From Ailurus styani (lineage: Eukaryota; Chordata; Mammalia; Carnivora; Ailuridae): a DNA stretch of 64,000 bases. Numbering within the stretch: position 1 is the stretch's first letter; each line of letters starts with the position of its first letter. The notes beneath the pieces are model-generated. The model saw only the letters and a list, made by a program, of their open reading frames with translations. It made no database searches and was not told the DNA's origin. The position numbers and the translations under genes were made by a program. Shown here in pieces: positions 23,680-35,389 of the stretch. Where the stretch lies: contig LNAC01001205.1 of the NCBI GenBank assembly GCA_002007465.1, positions 62,699 through 126,698 on the forward strand. The letters run 5' to 3'.

Positions 23680-23919
23680 AATTATAATTCTGGGGTACCT
23701 GGGTGGCCCAGTGGGTTAAAGCCTCTGCCTTCTGCTCAGGTCATGATCTCAGGGTCCTGGGATCGAGGCCCGCATCAGGCTCTCTGCTCAGCTGGGAGCC
23801 TGCTTCCTCCTCTCCCTGTCTCTCTGCCTGCCTCTCAGCCTACTTGTGATCTCTCTCTCTCTCTCTCTCTGTTAAATAAATAAATAAATAAAATCTTTTA
23901 AAAGAAAATTATAATTCTG
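23680..23919 (+). mobile_element. CAN SINE (young subfamily) with 13-bp TSD
   Basis: The body is 23693-23906, starts 'gggtacctgggtggcccag' and has a B box 'gatcgaggc' that fits the consensus. The TC tract is at 23850-23872. The target-site duplication 'aattataattctg' is exact at 23680-23692 and 23907-23919. The young-subfamily pyrimidine stretch is present, with 'cagcctac' in place of 'tgcctac'. Confidence 0.96.
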
Positions 23920-26900
23920 ATGCTCACAAATATGGTCAATCAAGCTAGTGTATCTCTCTCTGCCACATCTTCTCTCTACTTATACTCTGGAGCAGTGTTT
24001 CCCAAACTCCCTTTCACTTGCAGACAAAAAATATTGGTGATCTTGACACTTCAAAGTTTTTTTTTATTATTATACTGTTTTTTACATGTTTACAACTATA
24101 AAATCAGAAATGAATCCATATCCATAGCTGTCAATGAGCCATAGTCTCTGAGAGGTAGTGTCCATCTCTTCACAGTTTCCAGAGAAAATAAATGCTCTGT
24201 TGACTTTTCTGAGCTTTACAAATGTGGGAGCCTACTCAGGACTATGATGAATACTCACACAGACTGTATTAGTTCTTGTAGCTTTCTTTTTTAAAAAAGT
24301 ATGAATAAAAAAAATAAATATTTTAATTGACTGACTTCTAAAACTTGCTCCTGGGGCTGGAGGTCCCAGATTCTCCAGTGAGCTGAGCACTGTGCTTCCA
24401 AAATGTCCACCCAAGGCTGCTGCCCCTTCCTCAACTAAATAACTAAGATTGACAAAAGAAGTTGAAAGTACACCTCCGACTTTGAAGAGGCTGTGGGTTT
24501 TGGTTAAAGCACAACAAAAAGTAGTTTGGTGTTCTGCTGTATACAAGCTAAAGGAAGCCCTTGGAAGAATGTTCCAAGAGTGACTGCTGTCATGGTAACG
24601 GTGTTGTTGGTGCTGGTTTGTGGGGTGGTTACTTGGATTTAATCTCTTTCTCATGGGCACGTATGGAGCTTCGAGTTTACATCGGTTGTACTGTAATTCA
24701 AGCACAAATCACCCACAGTTTTTTATGAGGAAAAAATCCTGGTCTGGTTTCTCTTTTGCCTCTTAGCGCTCTTCCTCACCTATCCCCCACCCAAGTCTGG
24801 GCAAGCGGGGGAGGCACACTCCCCACCTCCCCACCGTGAAAGGAAAGCTTCCTCCACTGGGTCTGTCTTGTATATTGTCTCCATATGCCGCTGGGAAACC
24901 TCTTCTTGAAGTCAAGTGATAAAGTTGCACTTCTGTTTCCAATGGCACACGTCCAGCCCGGAGTGAGACTGGCAGCTTTGTGAGAACCCTTCTCAACTGG
25001 GTCGCCGAGTACAGTAGTGCAGCTGGAAAACGTTTTCTCACTGTTGTGCCCCAAGACTGCGGTTAGTCTCAAATTCCTGTGAATGTGACTAAAAAATGTT
25101 TGCGTTTTAGCCACAATCACTAACAAATTATGCTCAGCTATTCAACGCACAGACCAAGAGAGAGCCTGACCCCATTATCAAAACTCAAACCCAGATGGTG
25201 AGGAGTCCCAGCCTAATGAGGGCCTCTCCGTCATTTCAAACAAATTTCTTGTCAATCATGCCACATTGCATATGGGGTCTCCTTTCAAAGGCATCAGAAT
25301 TTGAGGATTCAGAGGCCTTCCAGAGCAAAGCAATGCCTTCCTCCTAAAATTAGTCACTCATTTTAGAAAGTCTTAAGAACATTTCCTCCTTCTCTTCCTC
25401 CCTCCCCTCGCCAAGAAAAAGGATTCTAGGCCCTCAAAGCTGGATGACTGTATCAGACTCAAATCTTGAAATGGAGCTGCCAGAAAGTCTGAACTACATT
25501 CTTGGCTTACTCCGCAAGAGGAAAACATGAACTCAGAGGAGGCAAGTATCAAAAAACCTTATCAAATGGCCTACGCTTCTAAGTTCAAAATAAACTTACT
25601 AGGAACAGTAATTCCAGGACCCTACTCTCGTTTCTGTTACAGTGAAGAGTCAGAAAGAGAACCACACCATCCTCTGGAACTTGACAAAGGTATGGAGAGC
25701 GGGCCTTGTATTTCCACCACAGCGGGTGAGAAGCAGAACTCTGCCGTCTGCCCGACAGGCTTTGGTCACTTAGCCCTATCTCGACTCTTGTACTCGCTCT
25801 CCCCAGATTCTCGCTTACTTCCTTAGCCTCAGTGAGTCCAAGCCTGTGCTCTCCCCCTTGGCCTTTTCCTCCTCTATCCATACGCCACGCACGCTTCTTG
25901 ACTACCAAGTGTCACCCCTGATGTTCTCTCTGGCATCCCTTGCAGGCTGCCACTTTCAGGGGTGGATTCCCTCCCCCGGAAAGGCAGCTACAGCTGTGAG
26001 TCCTGTGAAAGGACCGAGCTGCTTGCTGTGCACGAAGCAGAAGAAAACCAGTGTAAATCGCAGTCCTAATTGCCCACATGGGAGATTTGCAAAGAAGAGA
26101 GCGAGCAAAATGGAGGAGCCGGGCAAGTTGTGGGCAGAAGACTGAGACCCGAGAGCTGAGGGAAAAGCAGCCACCCGATCGGCAAGTTTGGAAAACCGTT
26201 CTTTCTGTTCCTGCTGCCTGGGATTCAGAGAGGGTTTTGGAGGGAAACAAAAGTCCGATGGTGTGAGGACTGAACTCCATTTTCTGTGTGAGCCTGAGTA
26301 AAGAGAAAGATAAACAGAACCTTTCACCGATAGGCATATTTTAGAGTTCAAGTGTGACATGACGGGTCCAAAATAGATTCCACATGATTGGAGCAGATCC
26401 AGAATCCCAGTCCCTGAATAGCAATCAGTGTTGGAAGCTAAGAGTCGGCATCCACTATCATCACATAAAACATGGAAGAAACAGCAAATCCTACACAGCT
26501 GTTAGTGAGTAAGGACAATCCATATGTGTACCTTTATGCTATGGACACATTTTCTTAAATTACTCAGCTTAGTTTAAACTGAGGCTCTCTTTGACTTGTT
26601 ACATGTCTTTAATGAACACCCAGAATCTTACAACAACTTTCTTTCATGAGTTTTCCTTTCAAAGAAGGAGAGTTATGTTCTTTGCAATACTCGATCCAGG
26701 CAGAACTAATAACCCAAGGGCTTCGTGCTGGTTTATTTTCATGGAAAGCTCCTCAAAATTTGAAACCACAGAGGGTCACAAGCATCTGAGAAGATATAAG
26801 CTAAAATGTCCAGGATTCAATGACTTCATCATGAGGGATGTTGATAAGCGGTGGGGGCTTCTCGTTTAAACCCAACATAGGCCGTTCAGGTCCACTGTGG

Positions 26901-27924
26901 CATAATTGAAACCCTGACAATATGTAGACAGATAGGAGGAGGGGAGGCAGGGGTCGAGGAACAGAAAGGGGGCTTACAGGAGAGATGGAGTCCATGGGAT
27001 CCAGATGTTTCCTCCGCCATTTATAGATAACTATTTTTTCTTTGAAACAGTCACCAGAAGGCCTTCCTGACCAGGTCCTGAGTTTGGCTAATGTTTAGTA
27101 CATTTAAGAAAACTTTAAAACTTTTATAATTTGAGAAGTTCAGCTATAGGTCATTCTCCAGCTTCAAACCTAAAGGGCCCCCGTGCTAAAAGTGCATTTG
27201 GGAGAGACCATCAATCCATGAGGATTCCCTTCTGCCATTTTTGGGAGTCATACTGCTGTGAAAGTCAGCAAACAGACAATAAATGGATGATTGAGTGCTT
27301 ATGGAGGAAGAGCTGGTCCAGTGCATCTCACAACTGCGTTCAAACTGGCCAGGAAATCAGCATCCTGCCTCAAACCAAACCAAATGATAGAAAAGAGACA
27401 GTGGATTTCCCCCCTGTGTTGATACTCTCCTCTTTGTTTGGACGTTTTTGTATGTATCTGAAGTTCTATGACTCTTATTTTGACACATTGCGAACTGTTT
27501 ATGTTTCCAGTCATTTCTCTTTGGTTATATCAACAGGAGTAATCCTTCAGTCGTGGAGGGACAAATCAAACCACAGATCAGCAGTACAGAATTCCTACAG
27601 GTTGTCATTCTAATGGAGTGAAAAACATAAGGAGAAAAATGACAAATTACTTGCTCTCCTCATGTCATGGTATGATGAGTGCAAATCTTCACAACACAAA
27701 GAAATAGTACTTCCAGAAAAAAATTTCTGGTCACTTTGGAGGGTTGCTTTTTTTCTCTATACTCTAGAGTGTATGCAAGGATGACAGTATATTTGTTTAA
27801 ATGTAGGCCTGTGATGGCCTGCCATAGTTTAATTACTAAGGTTACAAACAAATAAAACTTTAGTGTGTTGCAAAGCATTGATCCATGGTTTTCACAAATA
27901 CCATGAAATTACATAATCATAAAG
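23920..27924. other. Longest repeat-free stretch (4 kb)
   Basis: No SINE, LINE or LTR is recognisable across 4 kb, unlike the rest of the window. GC is higher between about 24,750 and 26,300. Several moderately long, overlapping frames occur on both strands (141 and 134 codons on the minus strand near 25912-26360; 160 codons on the plus strand at 27131-27613). None shows a domain, and the overlap in many frames argues against coding. Non-coding exons or a conserved regulatory block are possible but unproven. Confidence 0.45.
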
Positions 27925-28110
27925 CTTAAAGCAAACTATGGATCACCTGGTCTTGCCCCATGCCTTCAGAGAAATCAGGTATTATTATGTATATTCCATA
28001 GATAAAGAACCTGAACTTTAAAAGGCAAACTATCTTTTTCAATTTCACCCAGCTAGTTAAAAGTGTCCTAGGGGTTGGAACTCTTGCTTTTGCTCCTGGA
28101 ACAGTTCTTT
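27925..28110 (-). mobile_element. Possible MIR, minus strand
   Basis: Words such as 'tccatagataaagaacctga' and 'tttcacccagctagttaaaa' fit the reverse of MIR, but the left half is very diverged. It abuts the L1 fragment that follows. Confidence 0.45.
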
Positions 28111-28144
28111 GTGTAGAATTGAACTCTAACCAGCCTTAAATCCA

Positions 28145-28372
28145 TGGAGAGAAAAAGTAGACTAGTGGCTTCCAGGGACTGGGTGGAGGAGGAATAGGGA
28201 GTGACTGCTTAATTGGGATATGGTTTGCTTTTGGGGTAAAAAGTTTGAGAACAAAACAGTGGTGATGGTTGTACAATATTGTGAATGTACTAATGCCATT
28301 GAATTTTGTACTTTGGGATGATTTAAATGTTCAATTTATATGAATTTTACCTAAAAAAAATCAAAATTAACT
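28145..28372 (+). mobile_element. Old L1 3' end
   Basis: The L1MB-type 3' UTR words are in order: 'actagtggcttccagggact', 'ggtgatggttgtacaatatt', 'tgaatgtactaatgccattg' and 'tatgaattttacctaaaaaa'. The element is 5'-truncated to about 230 bp. Confidence 0.8.
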
Positions 28373-28532
28373 TACTACCTTTGGGTGCCTGGGTAGCTTA
28401 GTCATTAAGTGTCTGCCTTTGGCTCAGGTCATGATCCCAGGGTCCTGGGATAGAGCCCCACATCCGACTCCCTGCTCAGCAGGGAGCCTGCTTCTCCCTC
28501 TCCCACTTCCCCTGCTTGTGTTCCCTCTCTCA

Positions 28533-28583
<51 letters not shown>

Positions 28584-28630
28584 AAATAAATAAATAAAAT
28601 CTTTAAAAAAAACCAAAAACAACTACCTTT
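28371..28630 (+). mobile_element. CAN SINE (older subfamily) with TC expansion
   Basis: The body is about 28383-28618, starts 'gggtgcctgggtagcttag' and has a broken B box ('gatagagcc'). Its internal pyrimidine region has grown into a pure (TC)n tract at 28536-28580. An imperfect target duplication 'actacctttg' flanks it (about 28374 and 28622). Confidence 0.93.
28536..28580 (+). repeat. (TC)n microsatellite inside a SINE
   Basis: About 22 TC units replace the short CT-rich segment of the CAN SINE at 28371-28630. The SINE pyrimidine segment is the obvious source of the repeat. Confidence 0.95.
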
Positions 28631-29654
28631 GACTGCAAGAAATCAAGAATACAGTATTGCTATTAACTTTTCACCTTTCTGTTTCCTCTACATCCTGTGA
28701 AGATCTTTGGGGTCAGGGATATGCCTTACATCCCCTAGGCCACTGGTACTTAGCCTAGTAATTTTATTGAAATCTCCCCACAAAACATTCCAATCAGCCT
28801 TTCTATCATCTCAAATAGCAAATATCATTTTATGGGATGAGTTTATAACATTATCTCAATTTCTTACCTAACCTGCCTTACTTCACTATTGAATCAGATA
28901 TGATTATCTTGAGACCTGAATGAAGATAGTTAACCTCCTAGAGAAAAAAACAAAACAAAACCATTTTTAGTTAATAATGTACCCCAGTGGCTCAAGTAGA
29001 TTCTCATTGAATATTCATCTAGGGGGTGAGAGGTGAATATCCTGGAATTCTCCAAGAGCTGGGAAAAGAAGTTCCCATACAAGGACAGAATGTTCATCCT
29101 GTTTGTAAGGCCGGTAACACTTCATGTTTGCAGATCCTAGCCCTGTGAATTCATCAAGACCATGCTCAAGTGTGGCCCCTAGGCATCCCACTAACCCCAG
29201 GCAGCTTAATCCTTACTCCTTCACCAGAGATGTTGGTTGGCCGAATCTCAGCCCTGTGTATTAAAACACTTTCAGACAGGAAGACAAAAACAAGTTTTTA
29301 CATAAACTGTTTTAATATATGCTGTTTAATATATGCTGTTTTATTTAATATATACCTTCATCTCACTATTGGTCTTTAATTTTCTTATGAAATCCTGTCT
29401 CTCAATGGAAAGATATTAGTTGAAAAAAATTACTAATTTTAATGAGAAAAGATATGATAAATTTTACCCCAACCCAAGTCACTCAATTTCACAGGTAGAA
29501 TATATTCTTGAAGAATGAAATCAAATTTATATAAGTACTCAAAATTTAGAAGTTATATAGAAAATATAATGGAGTCCATCATGGTGATTTTTTTCTTTTC
29601 CACTTGCTTCAAATTTCCAAGCTTTTAGGAGTTCATGTGGTAGCAGTAATTAGA
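28631..29654. other. Unique sequence with a short tandem repeat
   Basis: No gene or interspersed repeat recognised. A short AT-rich tandem of 'taatatatgctgttt' units lies at 29312-29342. Confidence 0.45.
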
Positions 29655-29768
29655 CATTGTGGTGATGATCATTTTGCACTGCTCATTAAATGTGGAATCG
29701 CTATGTTGTACACCTGAACTCAAATAATATTGTGTGTCAACTGTACTTCAATTTTTAAAAAGAAAGTA
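29655..29768 (+). mobile_element. Old L1 3' end, short
   Basis: The last roughly 110 bp of an L1 3' UTR: 'gtggtgatgatcattttgca', 'atgttgtacacctgaactca' and 'tgtgtcaactgtacttcaat', then an A-rich tail. Confidence 0.72.
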
Positions 29769-29860
29769 AAATTTTTTAAAATTTCAAAAAAAAACTTGAG
29801 GGGTTCATGATTATGTTTAACTCAACTGCTTAAAAATCAAAAAAGATAATAAACGTTATA

Positions 29861-30081
29861 GCAAAAAGTAATTTTTAAAAAAGATTTTGCTTATTTATTT
29901 GCCAGAGAGAAACACAGCGAGAAAGGGACACACAAGCAGGGGGCGTGAGAGAGGGAGAAGCAGGCTCCCTGCAGAGCAGGGAGGCCGATACAGGGCTCGA
30001 TCCTAGGACTCCTGGATCATGACCTGAGCCGAAGCCAGATGCTTAACCACTGAGCCACCCAGGCGCCCCGCAAAAAGTAAT
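29861..30081 (-). mobile_element. CAN SINE (older subfamily), minus, 12-bp TSD
   Basis: The body is 29873-30069 on the minus strand. The target-site duplication 'gcaaaaagtaat' is exact at 29861-29872 and 30070-30081. The B box fits the consensus ('gatcgagcc') and the head 'ggggcgcctgggtggctc' is intact. Confidence 0.96.
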
Positions 30082-30789
30082 GTTAGGTAAAATCTGAATT
30101 AAGAATTTCAGAGCATTTGGAAATAAAGGCACACATGTAGCTGTCTTGCAAGATGTTCTCCATCTCTCTTGCTTGACCTATATGTACAGTACCATGCAGG
30201 TAGATGTTTAATGACTGGCCCTTTAGGAAAAAAGTATACACATACATAAGTTTATTATAAATTTTACAGATATAAAGTCTGCTTAGCACACAATTTACAC
30301 ATAACAATAAAATATACTACACTCTTCATTGTAATTTCCATAGAACCAACCGATTACCAAGGAGGGGATTAATTGAATTTTGCCTGACTCTACTACCTAT
30401 AGCTGACCTATGCGTGCAATTGATAAATGAGAATAGGGCCACCATAAATGTTAGTTGATATTTTCACTTAGGTTTATATCAATGAGTAAGACAAAGGTGA
30501 AATGATGAAGATGCAGGTCAAAACTTTCCATGACTGCCAATGACACACTCCTTTGCTGAACTGAATAATAGATTTTGAATACCAGAGAAAGACTTCCTCA
30601 ATCATTCTGAGCCACTGTGGATGTAATAGCAACTATGCATAGCGTAATGTTTCCACTTTACAGATGCAACAGATGTAAATAACTTCAAGAGCATAAATAA
30701 TAACAAGATGGAGTAAGATAATCAGGAAGTGATAACTTTGGGGTATTTATACTTACTTTGTTTTTGGTATCCCTTTTGTTTTTTAATTT
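30082..30789. other. Unique sequence, no recognised feature
   Basis: AT-rich, with no long frames and no interspersed repeat identified. Confidence 0.45.
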
Positions 30790-31060
30790 ATTTATTAAAG
30801 ATTTATTTGTTTAATTTTAGAAAGTGAATGAGAGAAAGAGAGAGAGGGCGAGAGAGTGCAAACAGGGAGAGGGGCAGAGGAAGAGAGAAAAAGAGAAGCA
30901 GATTCCCTGCCAAGTATGGAGCCCAGTGCAGGGCTGGATATTGACCCCCTGAAATCATGACCTGAGCCAAAATCAATTTTAGTATATGTGCTGCCGAAGC
31001 GAGCACGTGAGCCAAAATCAAGAGTCAGATGCTTAATTGACTGAGCCACCCACGTGTCCC
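30790..31060 (-). mobile_element. CAN SINE (older) carrying a U6 snRNA insert, minus
   Basis: On the minus strand the SINE head 'gggacacgtgggtggctcag' is followed by 'cttgattttggctca' and then by a 31-base foreign segment (30977-31007). The SINE then resumes with a repeat of 'ttgattttggctca' and continues to the tail near 30790. The 14-bp repeats at 30963-30976 and 31008-31021 are exact. The body is diverged: the B-box region is disrupted ('atattgaccccctg' on the plus strand). No clear outer target-site duplication is visible. Confidence 0.92.
30977..31007 (-). ncRNA. U6 snRNA 5' fragment (nt 1-30)
   Basis: The minus strand matches the first 30 nucleotides of vertebrate U6 snRNA without a mismatch, from 'gtgctcgcttcggcagcac' (the 5' stem-loop) to 'atatactaaaa', plus one extra C upstream. 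Three more bases ('ttg') are shared by U6 and the SINE at the junction. U6 is the spliceosomal snRNA, and its RNA is a known partner in L1-mediated chimeric retroposition. This is a non-functional fragment, not a U6 gene: there is no proximal sequence element or TATA box placed for it, and 70% of the RNA is missing. Confidence 0.9.
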
Positions 31061-31109
31061 TGTATACTTTTTACAGTGTAAATTTATACAATTTAATTTT
31101 TTTACAATA

Positions 31110-31300
31110 ATAGTAGTTTATATTTATTGAGTGCTTATTAAATGTCATGTTTTCTTCTAACCACCCCATCATTATCCCAATTTCACAAATGAAGAAACTG
31201 AGGCACAGTGTTTAGGAAAATATATAAGATCACACACAGATCAATGGATGAGTTAGGCTTGAACTTGGATCCTCTGGCTCCAAAGCCCGCACTCTTGGAA
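31110..31300 (-). mobile_element. MIR SINE, minus strand
   Basis: 'tatttattgagtgcttatta', 'cattatcccaatttcacaaa', 'gaagaaactgaggcacag', 'gttaggcttgaacttggatc' and 'ctctggctccaaagcccgc' match nearly the full reverse MIR consensus. This is the best preserved MIR in the window. Confidence 0.85.
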
Positions 31301-31387
31301 ACTGCAGAACTGCCTGGGCACACAGAGACACTGAGATTGTCAGAATCAGCTTTGTGCTGATCTTTAAAACCCTATGTGACTTCTGTT

Positions 31388-31590
31388 CTTTTTTTTTTTT
31401 TTTTAAGATTTTATTTATTTGGCAGAGAGAGACACAGCGAGAAAGGGAACACAAGCAGGAGGAGTGGGAGAGGGAGAAGCAGGCTTCCGCCAAGCAGGCA
31501 GCCTGATATGGGGCTTGATCCCAGGACTCTGGAACCATGACCTGAGCCAAAGGCAGACCCTTAACCGACTGAGCCACCCAGGTGCCCCCC
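31388..31590 (-). mobile_element. CAN SINE (older subfamily), minus
   Basis: On the minus strand it starts 'ggggggcacctgggtggctc' and has a B box fitting the consensus ('gatcaagcc'). It ends in an A tail (the T run at 31389-31404). The flanks 'tatgtgacttctg' and 'gatgtgatatctt' are probably a decayed target duplication. Confidence 0.93.
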
Positions 31591-32453
31591 GATGTGATAT
31601 CTTTGCGTTCGATATCCAACCATTAAATACAATGATTTGAAGCACGAACCACACTGAGGTGCCATGTTCATAGTTTTAGCCCACCCCTTTTTGATCCCTT
31701 AACTTCTCTCCTTGTTGTAGCCTTTTCTTCCCAAAACAAGACCTACATCCTCATGTCCTCTCTGCCCTCCACTCCATCCACACTTCCACACACGAAAGGA
31801 CCTTTCAACTTGTTCGTTCTCAAGTATAAAGTGACTGATGTGACATTGTTACCCCTCCCAAGGAATTTGTATTTTTAACAAGAAACAGAGTCTTAAATCA
31901 AAAAACTAAATCTCTCACAGTGAGGGATTCAAGGATTGACAAGGCTGTGAAAGAGATAGTTTGGTACAATTTAATTTTTAATAATGGCTGTATTTAATAA
32001 CCAGCTAGCAAAACTCTTGAAAATCAAATCAGTGAGAGGTATTCCAGACTGGCTACAGCACGCCATTGTGCGTATGGAAAGCACAATGTTTTAGGTTCAT
32101 CCAAACATGGTACACAGTTTAAGTTTTTCTTAGGATACTCTCTGACTAGACATTATCATCAACAATACTCAAAAAGAACTTATCAGAATTGAGTCACTGT
32201 TTTTTTCCTTCTGTAATAGCACATTTATGGAGTGTGTTTTTGGTTGGGAAAAAAATGTCCCAACCAAAAACTGAGTTATTCAAACAGCAGAACTTTTCAA
32301 AAGCCAATTAATATCAGATGATGCCATAAAATTGAAAAAGAGGAGTTTTCATCTTCAGAAATTCATTCTCTTACACGTTCTTGAACTATCTCTGCTTCGT
32401 AGAACTGACCCTGAGTCAATTAAGAGTTGAAAGACGATCCTATCAGAGACCCT

Positions 32454-32484
<31 letters not shown>

Positions 32485-33934
32485 CGGTCTAAAATGTCTC
32501 CCTCCCTTGGTGCGGGTGGTGGTGGTGGAAAATATTACTATTGCATTTTTACATGATCTACTTAGGGGACCAGTTGCAATCCAAGGCTTCTAGCTCTTAA
32601 GGTTTTCTTTACTCTCACTGCTCAGAACTTCTCTGTTATCTTCACCCCTGAGGCCGCAGAGTAATGAAGCTATGTCAACAGGATGCTGAAAATGTTGGCT
32701 CTCACACTGATAGGAGGGTCAAGACCTTTAACAAAAGGGAGGGAACCACACTGGTCTGCATAGTCTTATTTCCTCATGAGTGTTGATATGACTAAATTAA
32801 AAGTAAAACGTTTAGACAGTAAAACTGTTTTACAGAATTCCATGGCTTCTCTCAGTAATGACTTAGGGGTTCTTTCAGGCTGGAGTGAACCATGAAAAAA
32901 AAAGGAACATACAACGTATCTTCCTTCTCAATGCTGTGTCCTCTAGGGTGCTGGTGCTAGGCGGGGTGGGGTTGTAGGCAAAGAGATAGTATTGTATTCC
33001 AATTTAGTTTGGCTTTCCCCCAAAGCCAAAATTGGGAAAAGATCCTTGGTGTAGATAATTTGCATGAGGAGTGATCCCAGCAATCAGGGTGAAAAGTGGA
33101 AGAGTCAGATGGGAAGGAAAAAAAAGTCCACTAAAGAATGTGTTATTGACCTGATTACCATTAAGGAAAACTGGGACTCAATTCTATTGGGGATCCTTTG
33201 AGGAACCATATAGAACACACTTCAGATTTATCCTCCAGAGGCCATGAGTCTGGGGATTTATCCTCTGCCTCCATTCCCCATTGGTTGAGGGAACATTAAC
33301 TTTACTACACTTCCAGTCTACGCCACTCTTGGGCTGAGTGAGCTGTAGCAGCTTGAGAGCTTTATTCCTGCCCTGTCAAGATCACTGCACAAAGGGCGGC
33401 CCTCAGGTATGGCCCTAGCCCTAGAGCAACCTATCACTGACCACTCACCCAAAGCAACTGGCTGGCAAGAAGCTTGAGAACAAAAATTAAGAGGATCAGC
33501 AGAAACGTAAGGTGAAACACTATCTGAGTGCTTAAACATTTCTACTACAGTTGCACCTGAAATCCAAGTTCAGCTGACATAATTCAGCACAGACAAAAAA
33601 ACATCTGCTTTGATACCCAAGATCTTTCCCATTCATTTAACACTTACTGAACACCAGGTACTCCATAGAACCAACAGTAATTGGGATTGTAATTGGAAAC
33701 AAGCCCCAGTCACCACTCAGTTTCTGCTGTTTGGCCACTCATGTTCTAGCCAGGTCTGGCTGTGGAGCTGGTGTATCAGAGCAGTCAGAGAAGTCTTACG
33801 CCCTTTCCTTTGTCCAATCTCTGTTGCCCAGAAAGGACTGTTGGGGCCTTCGTCCCTGGGGTGGGACCGTCTAGTGAATCTCTTCCTTTGTTTGCTAGAG
33901 AGTCAAAGGCATTGTGACCAACAGGTTTGTCCAC
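31591..33934. other. Unique sequence with a poly(A) run
   Basis: No gene or interspersed repeat recognised. A pure A run of about 28 bases lies at 32457-32484 with no retroposon body upstream that I can identify. A short GGT run is at 32515-32527. Confidence 0.45.
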
Positions 33935-34045
33935 TTTAGCATTCACTCAGCAAACAATTTTTGAGTTTCTTATCCATGTCAGGCATGATGCAAAGAATCA
34001 GAATTATGAACACAAATAAGCTACATAGCCTGCTCCAGGAGAAAT
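33935..34045 (-). mobile_element. L2 LINE 3' end, minus strand
   Basis: 'cattcactcagcaaacaatt', 'ccatgtcaggcatgatgcaa' and 'tatgaacacaaataagc' follow the reverse of the L2 3' terminus. It directly abuts the next MIR. Confidence 0.6.
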
Positions 34046-34245
34046 ATCTACTAAGTGCAACATACTCTTCTTAGAGCTTGGTGTATTACTGGGACATAAT
34101 CGGTACATTTTCTCCTATAACAGTATTATGAGGTAGATGAGCTGACCCCATTTCGTAGATTGAAAACCGAGACTGAGAGAATAATATACACAAGGGCTTG
34201 AAATTAGCAAATGGTAAAGATGTTACTCTCTGATTGGCTGGCTCA
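34046..34245 (-). mobile_element. MIR SINE, minus strand
   Basis: 'aaatatctactaagtgcaac', 'cagtattatgaggtagatga', 'ccccatttcgtagattgaaa' and 'aagggcttgaaattagcaaa' follow reverse MIR order. Confidence 0.65.
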
Positions 34246-34339
34246 AAAGACTAAACTTTTTATACAATACTTTATATTTCATGGATTGTGTGATAACTTC
34301 ATTAAAATGTCATTGGGAATAAACCAATGATTTTTGCAA

Positions 34340-35153
34340 ATTTTCTCAACCTTTAGAAATTTATTAACTATATAAATTATATAAGTTCCCATATTGAAAA
34401 CCAAAGACTATTCATTTATGTTATTTAAATCCAATATTATAGATAAGACTCATATCAAAATAACACAGAAAAAGTTAAAAATGTAGTCTCTACAAACACA
34501 TGTTAAGCAGAAACATTAGGGGAGACAAAAAGTAATATATTTATTGAAGATACTGTTCATAGTGATATTATCTCTATCACAAATAAACCTTTATATCAGA
34601 GAAAAACAAGGAATAAAATATTATATAAAACCATTATAAATACAAAAAGAATTGACAATTCAATAAATTGTGAAGAATTTTGAAAATTTTTAAATATTTT
34701 GATTATAAAGTCAATACAAACAAGGTAGCTAGAGAGAATTTAGTTACTATAATTAACCCGATCTAAGTATATTGAATATAGTATACTACAAACTTAAACA
34801 TTTTCAAGTGTTCAGTTTGGAAAATCAAAGTTATTAGGTCACAAAGAAAGCCTCAATTAATATCAGAAGGAATAATTATTAAAACCACATCTTCTAAATC
34901 TAATTAAACAAATCTATAAATGAACACCAAGATGTTAACCAACCCAAAGTTCTTTTATTCCTTCACTCACCCACCATACATTTTCTACTCATACACACAA
35001 TTCCAACCACCAGAACTTTATAAAACACTTTTAATACTATCAGAAGAAAGGCAAACTAATATTTCTTATAATAAAAAAGGACAAAAATGATATTATATAT
35101 CAAAACAAATGAAAACAGTCAAACTGTGTTCAAGGGTCAGTTCAGATCTATAT
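34340..35153 (+). other. AT-rich block, possibly old L1
   Basis: Strongly A/T-rich with patches resembling L1 ORF2 ('cctcaattaatatcagaagg'), but not continuous enough for a firm call. It could be the left part of the old L1 that follows. Confidence 0.35.
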
Positions 35154-35347
35154 GTTTTTCAATTTTTTTTAAAGATTTTATTTATTTGACACAGAGAGAG
35201 GGATCACAAGTAGGCTGAGAGGCAGGCAGAGAGAGAAGAGGAGGCAGGCTCCCTGCTGAGCATCCCAGGACCCTGAGATCATGACCTGAGCTGAAGGCAG
35301 AGGCTTTAACCCACTGAGCCACCCAGGCACCCTGTTTTTCAATTTTT
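35154..35347 (-). mobile_element. CAN SINE with 30-bp internal deletion, minus, TSD
   Basis: The body is 35168-35333 on the minus strand. The target-site duplication 'gtttttcaattttt' is exact at 35154-35167 and 35334-35347. Compared with sister copies, about 30 bp that include the B box are missing between 'ctccctgctgagcat' and 'cccaggaccctgag'. The young-subfamily pyrimidine stretch is present. Confidence 0.95.
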
Positions 35348-35389
35348 AAAGTACTAAATAACCAAAATTAAATTAAACTCCCCATCCAA

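Noticed and set aside
24232..24705. 157-codon minus-strand frame as a protein
   Set aside because: It is low in recognisable motifs and has no neighbouring exon-like structure. Consistent with chance.
25846..26360. Overlapping 99-, 134- and 141-codon frames as an exon
   Set aside because: Both strands and several frames are open at once because GC is higher and stops are rarer, not because of coding selection. No domain is visible.
27131..27613. 160-codon plus-strand frame, the longest in the window, as a gene
   Set aside because: One or so frames of this length is expected by chance in six frames of 64 kb AT-rich DNA. There is no domain, no biased codon pattern, no splice or promoter context, and no poly(A) or target duplication of a processed gene.
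30977..31007. A functional U6 snRNA gene
   Set aside because: Only 30 of about 106 nucleotides are present and the promoter elements are absent. It is a fragment inside a SINE.
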